Assembly (NCBI GenBank): GCA_003693705.1
Contig: RBZT01000844.1
Coordinates: forward strand, 1-22,753
DNA length: 22,753 nucleotides
Direction: 5' to 3'
DNA from: Polymyxa betae
Lineage: Eukaryota > Endomyxa > Phytomyxea > Plasmodiophorida > Plasmodiophoridae
Part shown: positions 7,459-14,195 of the stretch, piece after piece
How the letters are laid out: the number at the start of each line of letters is the position of its first letter
How positions within the stretch are numbered: position 1 is the first letter of the stretch
Program-made: the position numbers and the translations under genes
Notes under the pieces: generated by a model
The model's input: only the letters and a program-made list of their open reading frames with translations
Told to the model about the DNA's origin: nothing
Database searches by the model: none

Positions 7459-8693
7459 ATGGTAATTATTCATTCCGACCCTGAAGACGGAGCTGGGGCC
7501 CGCGAATCCACTCTTCGAAATACCATCGCCTCGCTGAACACAAGACAATTGCAATTGGAGAAGGACACCAAGAAACGTTTCCAGAAGTTACACGAGGACA
7601 ACGAGATTATGATGGATACTCTCATGTAATAAGATCTGTACCTTTCCAGCCAGACTCGGCTACCAACGACCAACGCGGACATCCTCCACCTCCTCTTAGA
7701 GAAAATGCTGACGATCAACAGAATCAAAGCGAGACCGCCGCCCGAGCCGAAGGGAAGAAGGGTCTGCCCCATTCCAATGGACAACAGGACGATCTCGCGA
7801 GGCCCTTTTCTCGAGCACCGGCACACCCCGCCCGTCGTCTTGAAACTGTCCACTTCCACCCAGAGGAAAACCCGTTGAAGTTCCGGCTGTGGTTCGACCG
7901 CGTAATCAAGTTCCAGGATCACTGCAGACTCAATGACAACGAGGCCACCGCCGAATTACAATGGTACGGCCGTGATATCCTCGGCGAGCGCCTTCACCGG
8001 ATCCTCGCTGCGCGATCGAATGCTTCGCTCCCGACAGTATGTCAAGATCTAATCCAAGCTGAACTCTCAGCAGGAGCGGCTCAGCTCGCACGGCGATCGT
8101 TCAATAACTGCCGACAACTCGACCGCGAAAGTGGCTCTTCATTTATCCAGGCAGCCTCCGCTGAATTTCGACGATTCGATTGACCTTCTGAGCAAGATAT
8201 ATATAATGCATTCCTGTCCCAGCTGAACCAAAAATACTTCGGCGAGCTCCGAACCGACACTGCGGACTCCGGCTACTTACAAAAAATCGAGCAACCGGCA
8301 ACTCGGCTGATTGCCGTCTTCGGCGCCGTTCGACAGATCGAGGCCTCCAAAGGCAAAAATGAACGTACCATCGAAGAGCTCACATCGAATAACAGGTCCG
8401 ACGAGTCCAGTGCCAGCCGTACAGCCACCATCAACGCCGTGAACGCGAACACCACGGACTCGACGACCACCAGTAGGACGTGTCAACGCGCCAACAGACC
8501 CCACAATCACGACTACAAGAAGTGCTGTCACGCGTTGCATCACGTTCTCTGTAACAAATGTAAAAACCGGGGCCACTTGCGAAAGACTGCCCTACAGCCA
8601 CTTCGCCAACCGTCGCTGCCGTCGAGACTTCCGCCTCGGAATCTGTTCGCGACGACTCCCAGGCCTAGGGACTCGGGGTGTTGGTATCATTAG
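7459..8693 (+). pseudogene. gypsy-2 Gag
   Basis: The ATG 7459-7461 opens 57 codons with a coiled-coil-like segment (LNTRQLQLEKDTKKRF). After a frameshift around 7600-7630 the frame runs to 8693 with one in-frame TGA at 8181-8183. The core includes FHPEENPLKFRLWFDRVIKF and YNAFLSQLNQKYF, typical of the retrotransposon-gag family. At the C terminus VLCNKCKNRGHLRKTA (Cys at 8550 and 8559, His at 8574) is a zinc knuckle whose last ligand is Ala (GCC, 8589-8591). Role by family: capsid and RNA binding. The frame overlaps the protease frame at 8678. Confidence 0.75.
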
Positions 8694-9240
8694 ACGCCAG
8701 CACCCGACTCAAATGGGGCCCCGGTTCGGATACAACCAGCGTCCCAAAATATGCGTTCGCAGACGACGACGAGCCGCAACGTTCCGGAGTATTGGTCGAG
8801 TACCCCATCGACCGGATGAAGGTTTCGATCGGCGAAGGTGATTGCGTCGCACTAATCGACTCTTGCTCTGCAGTAAACCTGGTCAGTCTCGTCTTTCTGA
8901 AATCCTAATCAGCAGACTACCTCTCCGGGTACCAACCGGCAGCGGCATCGCTTCAAGCACCACGCTTCAAGCACCACGCTGGTGGCTTTCGACGGCTCCG
9001 CTACTGTCCGACCCACAGGACACGTCCAGATCCCAGTCCGTACAGGCGGAGACACGGCCACCGATATTGTCTTCCTAGTTTCCGACCGGGCCGCACACAC
9101 ATTATTGCTCGGAACTCCAGCGATCCGAACCTTGCGATAAGTCATCGATTTTGAAGGTAATAAGATTCGTTCAAAGCTGACCGGTTTGTCCTTTCCTCTA
9201 TTCAAACAATCCGAACGTCGCACTACAGCAACCTCGCTGA
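8678..9240 (+). pseudogene. gypsy-2 aspartic protease
   Basis: The active site is VALIDSCSAVNLVS with Asp-Ser-Cys-Ser at 8858-8869, where DSG or DTG is expected; the invariant Gly is replaced by Cys. A 14-bp tandem duplication at 8951-8978 moves the homology to another frame, which continues with TLVAFDGSATVRPTGHVQIP and then TLLLGTPAIRTL, the second hydrophobic-hydrophobic-Gly motif of retropepsins. A TAA follows at about 9137, and the homology fades into the inverted repeat at 9186. The Gly loss makes activity unlikely. Confidence 0.75.
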
Positions 9241-9312
9241 AGTTAGACTCTCGTTGTATTTAGCTGTCGAAATATGGCGACGTTCGGATTGTTTGACTAG
9301 AGGAAAGGACAA
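9186..9312. repeat. 36-bp near-perfect inverted repeat with 55-base loop
   Basis: 9186-9221 is the reverse complement of 9277-9312 with one mismatch (position 9201 against 9297). The left arm lies in the gypsy-2 protease tail. The right arm is an inverted copy of that coding sequence, so the structure probably arose by fold-back copying and is not an encoded element end. Confidence 0.9.
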
Positions 9313-9989
9313 GACGGCCTCATTTTACCGCTTTGGTCTGAGTTACAAGTGGACGCCACGGTTAGGTTTTGCGACCCGAACGACCGGATCCCGAACCTGA
9401 CTGCAGCCTTTCACGATCACCCGGACGCATCCCAAAATCACGGCATCTGTGGGGCGTACGGCCAAAATTTGGTCACTGAAGGGGCAACATCGGTTATAAT
9501 CTCCAATCTCACCGGTGACGAACTTTGATCCCGCGATGTCGAATCATCGCAACCGCAACGCTTTAGTTATTTCCCCCAGCAGTTGACTTGAAGGTCATCT
9601 GCCGCTTGACATGCTGGTTAGGGGAGGTTCTCATTGGCTGGACGCCCGAGAACGTCTGCTGCTCGGGAGTCCCAATCCTATCGCCATTCGACCCTGTGAG
9701 ACGCGTTCTCAGTTCCTGGACTAAACAAATGAGGTTACCGTAGTCCGGGCTTGCGTTAGAAATCAAAGCGCATGCCTCTTCATTTCTATGCACTTGCGCC
9801 AAGAATTTTGCACGCGAAGAGCCCAGCTTGGGCGCCACCTGCGCGTGAGGTTCATGGAGTTCTTCATCTGAAGTTGCCTGGGCAGCGCTATTGACACCAG
9901 CCACAATCTCCAGATCTGCTGGGGTCAGGAGTCCTTTCGAAGCGAAGTTTTAAGGTTCTTCGGGTCAAACCATTTTTGGTGAAATACAA

Positions 9990-10037
9990 CTAAAAAAACG
10001 TTAGAAACAAGTCCAATGCGAATATTACAATAGTTAC
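9990..10037 (-). other. candidate 48-bp spliceosomal intron
   Basis: Minus strand: donor GTAACT, a branch-point-like CTAAC 13 bases before the end, then a T-run and TAG. It lies directly after the SWIM finger. Splicing gives KHLFA followed by VVFHQKWFDPKNLKTS. The CTAAC plus poly-T arrangement is typical of small fungal-type introns. Confidence 0.55.
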
Positions 10038-10221
10038 CGGCAAACAAATGTTTGCAATGATGACCACAGCTTGTGTAAACATGGCACGTACAACTCCAGC
10101 AATGCCGGCATGAACGACATAGCTGATAAGCCATGCAGGGTAAGTCCCTTTTGAAGGTGTCGCTGACACCATTTTCCAGATCAGCTTCCTCATACTGGTT
10201 GAAACAAACCTTATTGGCTTT

Positions 10222-10271
10222 CTAAAGCAATAAAACATTAAAGTCTACCTTCATCCAACAATTGAGCTTAC
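10222..10271 (-). other. candidate 50-bp spliceosomal intron
   Basis: Minus strand: donor GAG|GTAAGC, acceptor GCTTTAG|A. Removing it joins an upstream open frame (RSYFVSE) in phase 0 to the frame leading into the SWIM finger (KANKVCFNQYEEADLENG). Both sides look coding, which supports a real intron. It contains in-frame stops. Confidence 0.55.
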
Positions 10272-10462
10272 CTCCGAAACAAAATACGATCTTGTTTCTT
10301 CAGAATTCGTCTGACGAAAAAAGTTCGTGCGTCGATGGCATCTCCAGGAATCTGTTCAACCTTATTGGCAGGGATTTGAACGGCTTTCTTAATTCCGGTC
10401 TGTAGAACGGGGCTGATTTTGATTTCTTTTCCTGTCAGTCTCCTGTTACAGACATCAGGCAA

Positions 10463-10637
10463 GCTCTATCAAACAAAGCAAATTCGACCTGAGATATTTG
10501 CTGTAGTATGACTCTTCGGCGTCCATCAGCATCCTCAGCCGCGGCTCGACGTAAATATTCTGCTTGCCCTTCATGAATTTATATTTAAAAACCCCTATGC
10601 CAGGATTCTCTCAGATGGATGCAGTTTTGAGGGGGCG
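10463..10637 (+). other. 3' tail of a copia-1-family element with polypurine tract
   Basis: The purine run GAGGGGGCG at 10629-10637 directly precedes an LTR that starts TGTTGAG at 10638. This is the standard copia arrangement of polypurine tract plus 3' LTR and shows that the LTR belongs to an element lying to its left. The 165 bases before it hold no recognisable RNase H; they are probably 3' untranslated sequence or a degraded pol end. Confidence 0.65.
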
Positions 10638-10884
10638 TGTTGAGATCCAATCCAGCACCGATCCAACATGACACAATAGGTCCCATAATGACTTCAGGGT
10701 ATAGTTAGGTAACATAAGCATCCAATATATCCATTAATTAATACACGCTTATCACTGACATTCTGCTGGTATTCTGTCATGGAAGTAAATTAAAGGCTGT
10801 GCTTACGCACGAGAGATTCTGGTACCTTAGCCACACTTCACTCAAACCAATCCGAATTAGTATTCCGCCTGTACGGCTTCAAGA
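10638..10884 (+). repeat. 3' LTR of the copia-1 insertion
   Basis: 247 bp from TGTTGAG to CTTCAAGA, the plus-strand counterpart of the minus-strand LTR at 2040-2287. The polypurine tract on its left marks it as a 3' LTR. On its right, 10885-10889 (CGGAG) is the reverse complement of the CTCCG that borders the other LTR at 2288-2292, and both flanks are halves of one gypsy gene. It is therefore best read as the other end of the same copia-1 insertion, now inverted relative to it. Confidence 0.85.
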
Positions 10885-11184
10885 CGGAGCAGGATCGTTA
10901 ACGGAGCAAAGACTTCTGCGAATCGGTCAATATAGATTGGGTAGAAGCCGGAATGACCAAGAAGATCGGAAGTGGGCTGTTGTTGTTGGTCGTGGGAACG
11001 ATTTAACCTCATCAACCATTCGTTGGTCTGGATTGGCGCCTTCCGAATTGTTGATGTGGCTATGTTATTTCAAAGAAGTTGGGCGAATCGGCAATTTGTC
11101 AGAAGTGCTCGTATTGGGCTTGGCTTCACTAATGACGAAAATATCGCCAAATAGTCATACGTCTCAAATACAGCACTGAATTTA
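10885..11184 (-). pseudogene. gypsy-3 upstream half: reverse transcriptase palm end and thumb
   Basis: Minus-strand landmarks in Ty3/gypsy order: YDYLAIFS at 11159-11136 (the YxDD region with one residue missing and the second Asp replaced by Tyr), LLTNCRFAQ, HINNSEGANPDQRMVDEV, FPRPTTTAH, then LGHSGFYPIYIDRFAEVFAP and LTILL up to 10885. At least two frameshifts and one stop (TGA before the HINNSEG segment) occur. It ends at the copia 3' LTR. Its last codons and the TSD bases continue in frame with 2288-2842. The catalytic motif is destroyed. Confidence 0.8.
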
Positions 11185-11269
11185 ACGAGTCGTCAAATCT
11201 GAATGATTATATTGGTTTTAACGACGTCGCACTGTAAGCAAGTCTAGTTCTCGTTATCGTCAGATTTGG

Positions 11270-11587
11270 TGATAACGATAGGCCACGTTCCCAACACCAT
11301 CCCTCACCGTGTCCAACGTCCACGCCACCCTGTCTTCGTCGACAACGAATCATCCCTGAAAACTTACTACCTGGTCAACACCATCCTTCCAAGCCCCAGT
11401 ATCTTATTGATTGGCAAGGTTATATTCCTGCTGACAGGTCTTGGGGACCTGCAGAAAGTCATCGCTGAAGCCGTTCCTGACCTTGTCGCAGATTCCTATC
11501 GCCTTCACGCCGATCTTCCCAGTTCAGGCTTCACCGCAACACAACGCTCTCGAGAGTCGGGTACCCGCTCGTCTAGAAGGGGGATAA
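11270..11587 (+). pseudogene. gypsy-4 Pol C terminus with chromodomain
   Basis: Reading several frames, the order is PVFVDNESSLKTYYLVNTI (start of the chromodomain-like module), PQYLIDWQGYIPADRSWGP (11380-11440, the aromatic core), then DLVADSYRLHADLPSSGF, which corresponds to the C-terminal helix and tail of chromodomain-bearing Ty3/gypsy integrases. The frames differ by single-base shifts. It ends with SRRGIMS at the polypurine tract AGAAGGGGGA (11575-11584). In living elements the chromodomain steers integration. No upstream integrase of this element is visible. Confidence 0.65.
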
Positions 11588-11775
11588 TGTCGTGATTCAC
11601 TACTTCCGTTCAGCTTCCGAGCTACCTCATGAGTCATCNNCAAGTATCGTGACTCACAACTTCGAACCTTTGCTTTTTCTGTTTCGAAATACAACCATTC
11701 TCGAATCTATTCGATTCTATTAATTCTTGTTCCTAGCCTTCGTTTAGTCTTCCTCGTCCTGTCCCAGTCCTCACA
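11588..11775 (+). repeat. 3' LTR of gypsy-4
   Basis: It begins TGTCGTGATTCAC directly after the polypurine tract and ends near CCTCACA, giving TG...CA termini. The next base starts copia-4 coding sequence on the other strand, which fixes the right edge to within a few bases. No second copy exists in the window, so the boundary rests on these two neighbours. The two undetermined bases 11639-11640 fall inside it. Confidence 0.5.
11639..11640. other. undetermined bases (assembly gap or ambiguity)
   Basis: Two N symbols lie within the gypsy-4 LTR. They show that the assembly was uncertain at this repeat, which matters for judging long-range joins in the window. Confidence 0.95.
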
Positions 11776-12236
11776 GTATCAGCGTCTTGTATTTGTGATG
11801 CTATAATTAAATTGTCCACATAGGTCGCCAAATAAACTCCAACGCTGCTGATGAAGAGGCTTGGGTCATGAAGCGACTTCGTGAACTTCAGCATTAGAGA
11901 AAGGTCCGAAAGGTAATCATATCGGGCTAAGCCAACCTGTTTTAAGCATTATTTGCCTTCTTAACTTGCATACTAGGATCTCTCCCTGATTTTCGTATTG
12001 TTCGAGTCCCTTCGGCTGCAGGATGTAGAGCTCGGTGTCCATGTCCGCGTTGAGATAAGCTGTATCGACATCGACATGCCATAAGTACCATCCTTGCGAC
12101 TTCAAGCCAATTAATATCCTGAGGGGGCCTTCGCAGCAACCGGCAAAACCGTCTCGTCGTATTCGACTTGGACGACGAGCCTCTCTTTGAAGCGGTCCAC
12201 TGTGCAGTCCACTTTAAACACCCGCTTGGATTTCAT
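11776..12236 (-). pseudogene. copia-4 reverse transcriptase fragment
   Basis: Minus-strand landmarks in copia RT order: SKRVFKVDCTVDRFKERLV (12236 on), YDETVLPVAAK, HVDVDTAYLNAD with the first catalytic Asp, TELYILQPKGLEQYENQG, VCKL, SLHDPSLFISSVGVYLATY and the active-site box YVDN at 11822-11811. Copia RTs have YVDD, so the last catalytic Asp is Asn (a single G to A change). Three frames are used. The fragment is cut at 11776 by the gypsy-4 LTR and has no gag, integrase or RNase H nearby. Confidence 0.8.
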
Positions 12237-12416
12237 CGCTTTCCTTCCTTGTGGTAGTACGTTAAGAACGTCTCCACAGCAGACCAAAAAATGCCACGGT
12301 ATCTGTAATTTTCAGAAAAAAGTACAGATTCTTCGTTCAACCCGGAGAACGGAATTTTATACCGCGATCTGTAGACTACGAGGGTTGGACTGCAAAACGA
12401 GTGGTTTCAAGCAGAA

Positions 12417-13122
12417 ATGTGTCAAAAATTTCAACGGGGATCGAACTTCTCATCTGCTGAAGAGTGCCGTGACAATGTGTCTCATGATGCAACGACACGC
12501 GTTGGTCCAAAAGCGGCCACCCTCTGGGAGCGGGTCGAAGCGTATTTCAATGAGCAAATGGGTGAAAACTCTTCTTCTCGCTCAGCCAGATCTGTTGCTA
12601 GCGAACGGATCGCGATCTCGTACGCTGAAATGAGGAATTTGAATCCAAGTGGAGCCAGTGAGGACGATATGATTAACAAGGCACTGGAACTATATAAATC
12701 ATCAGATTCTGATCAGAAATCGTCTGAATTTAGTTTCATCCATGTATCGTAAATTCTGGGAGACAATCATAAGTGGCAGGACTTGATGTCCAGGCAAGAA
12801 CAGCCTCAAAGCGATGAAGCGTTTGAAGTTGGACGCGAGCGACGAAGTCTTGGACGTCATCGACGAGCGGGGCACCGAAAAACAAACAGTGTTCCAAAGC
12901 TGCAACCAGCAATTTGCGTTTAACAATTCGCAGGCTGCGAGAGGTCTGGTAGAAGCTCAACCTTCCAAATCAAAGGCGATTTTGTTGCAAGCGCGAATGA
13001 CTCTGCTCTCTGGCAATCTTGATTCACTGGACGATGACGCCAAGCAGTTCTTCAAGCTTGCTCCTGCTGAAATCCTGCAATCGATGATAAAACAGCCTAC
13101 TGACGCTGACGGACAGGAATGA
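12417..13122 (+). pseudogene. PIF/Harbinger partner protein (NAM-like / Myb-like)
   Basis: The ATG 12417-12419 opens a frame with RGSNFSSAEE, ATLWERVEAYFNEQM, ARSVASERIAISYAEM, NPSGASEDDMINKALELY and FSFIHV. These landmarks match the trihelix/NAM-associated protein that accompanies PIF/Harbinger transposases in plants and eukaryotic microbes and helps bind the element ends. TAA at 12750-12752 interrupts it; the same frame then continues with NHKWQDL. After a one-base shift near 12800 the C-terminal part (MKRLKLDASDEVLDVIDERG) runs to 13122. The usual Trp-containing segment after EE is shortened. The transposase lies just downstream, convergent. Confidence 0.7.
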
Positions 13123-13160
13123 ACGAACATATATTTCAAAGACTGCTAAAGCCTACAATA

Positions 13161-13800
13161 TCACTCCTCGCCTTTGGTCGCCACATTTCTTCCCCATCGC
13201 CACATTTCTTCCCCAATTTCGTCACGTCGGCGAAAGTTCGATGCTTCCATCGTTGTTGTTTTTGAAGCTTCTACCAGTTTCATAAAGGTAAAAGGATGTC
13301 GCATTCCATGAACGTCAGTCATAACAAATTTTTTGCTTGCGAAGGGACATTCTAATCCACGTTGGCGTTCGTCCTCGATAATCATGTTGTGCAGAATAAC
13401 GCAGGCGGTCTAGAAGGTAATGATTGTCTGTTTATCCCAAAGACGACATGGGTTCTTCAAGACTGCGATTCGTGGTTGTATCACAAGCAAAAGCACGTTC
13501 GACGTCCTTTCACAAGCAGCTTCTTGCAGCTTCGAGTAATATCGTCGCTTCGAACCTTTTGGTTTGGATATAGTCGTCAGGAAGATTCGTCAATACGGAT
13601 AGATTACGTTGACGAGCAGGCAGGCCATAGAACAATCGTTTCCATTGACAACAGACAGTACATGAGGGGATATTTCCTTCAGTAAGCGGTTCATCAGTGG
13701 TGACCGGTCAACGATATTGATTTCGTTGTTGGATCCTGGAATGCCAATATAGGCGTCCAACTAAATCCAGGTCGAGCGCAGAGAATGCATTCTGCGTACT
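13161..13800 (-). pseudogene. PIF/Harbinger transposase (DDE_Tnp_4 type), decayed
   Basis: Most of the region follows one minus-strand frame: STWI-stop-LDAYIGIPGSNNEI, SPLMNRLLKEISPHVLSVVNG, VIYPY-stop-RIF, SKLQEAA, CRLWDKQTI and CVILHNMIIEDERQRG, the hallmark end of ALP1/Harbinger transposases. The catalytic KDVERAFA is encoded at 13509-13489 but in a neighbouring frame, bracketed by two compensating shifts. Two stops stand where family members have Trp (IW and YPxW), and a third (TAG) precedes TACVILHN. The N-terminal part is missing. The last 70 codons (13385-13161) after HNMIIEDE run on as an open frame ending WRWGRNVATKGEE. Confidence 0.8.
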
Positions 13801-13890
13801 GAAAATTGCGCGCAGCTCTAAGCCACAACCACCGTGAATCCGTTTGATTAGAAATCTTTATACTTCTAGATAAATCTCGGAGTTTCTTAC

Positions 13891-14050
13891 CCTGTGTGCG
13901 ACGAGATATTTTAAACGGATGCTTCCCCGTTCATCATGATAACGGCCGTGATACGATAGGCACAGGTCGCATCCACCGGTCGATTATCTACGACTTGGGC
14001 TTGCATTCTCATTCGCAGAATCTCTCAAACGTATTGTCTCGGTTTCGAAG
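13891..14050 (-). pseudogene. MULE-like open frame, part downstream of gypsy-1
   Basis: Minus strand, the frame continues from the empty gypsy-1 site as ETETIRLRDSANENASPSRR, meets TAA at 13986-13984, and goes on with GGCDLCLSYHGRYHDERG to a GT donor-like GTAAG at 13890-13886. The LCLSYHGRY segment resembles the zinc-binding part that follows the N terminus of animal- and oomycete-type MULE proteins. The assignment is weak. The Harbinger transposase begins just below. Confidence 0.35.
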
Positions 14051-14109
14051 TGTGATGATCACTCTAATGGGAGTCGGCAGACGGCGGTCAAGCGGAATTG
14101 AACCACACT

Positions 14110-14115
14110 TTTATT
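14110..14115 (-). terminator. gypsy-1 polyadenylation signal candidate
   Basis: AATAAA on the minus strand in the 3' LTR, about 80 bases after the pol stop codon; the 5' LTR holds the same motif at 19184-19189. Position after the coding end fits a 3'-end processing signal. Confidence 0.45.
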
Positions 14116-14150
14116 TCCAAAACAATAATGAACAAGAAGGACACATAAAC

Positions 14151-14178
14151 AGGACAGGTCAGGACAGGACAGGACAGG
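14151..14178. repeat. short GGACA-type tandem repeat in the LTR (second copy 19225-19252)
   Basis: AGGACAGGTC followed by AGGACAGGAC and AGGACAGG: five AGGACA-like units, identical in both LTRs, downstream of the pol stop on the minus strand. Confidence 0.8.
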
Positions 14179-14195
14179 GGCTGCGCAAACGACGC

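Larger units (their letters stand above)
7459..9240 (+). mobile_element. gypsy-2: gag and protease of a Ty3/gypsy retrotransposon
   Basis: A Gag with a retrotransposon-gag core and a damaged CX2CX4HX4 knuckle is followed by a pepsin-type protease with an LLLGTPAI motif, the Ty3/gypsy order. No reverse transcriptase is recognisable downstream. A 36-bp inverted repeat begins inside the protease tail (9186) and its second arm lies beyond the end of the frame. No LTR was found. The copy is truncated and mutated. Confidence 0.75.
9563..10462 (-). pseudogene. SWIM zinc-finger protein fragment, probably a MULE transposase C terminus
   Basis: On the minus strand the region begins with coding-like sequence (NRRLTGKEIKISPVLQTGIK, 10443 on). 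It then has a cysteine-rich block with a SWIM finger: CTCHVYTSCGHHCKHLF at 10092-10048, matching CxCx(n)CxH, preceded by several more Cys (C6, C9, C12 of that frame). Extra cysteines before a C-x-C...CKH block are usual in MULE-type transposases. Two GT-AG introns (10271-10222 and 10037-9990) join the open frames. After them a 113-codon frame (9904-9563) contains KFLAQVHRNEEACALI and LICLVQELRTRL. No DDE domain is present, so it is a C-terminal fragment. A host SWIM protein is the alternative. Confidence 0.55.

Noticed and set aside
10638-10884. Solo LTR
   Set aside because: A polypurine tract abuts its left side and its two flanks do not share a TSD, while its right flank pairs with the flank of the LTR at 2040-2287. 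It is one end of a divided element.
11588-11822. gypsy-4 LTR extending to TTGTCCACA at about 11820
   Set aside because: 11811-11822 encodes the YVDN box of copia-4 reverse transcriptase on the minus strand, so the LTR must end earlier, near 11775.
13362-13685. 107-codon plus-strand open frame
   Set aside because: It is antisense to the Harbinger transposase, whose conserved motifs lie on the minus strand over the same bases.
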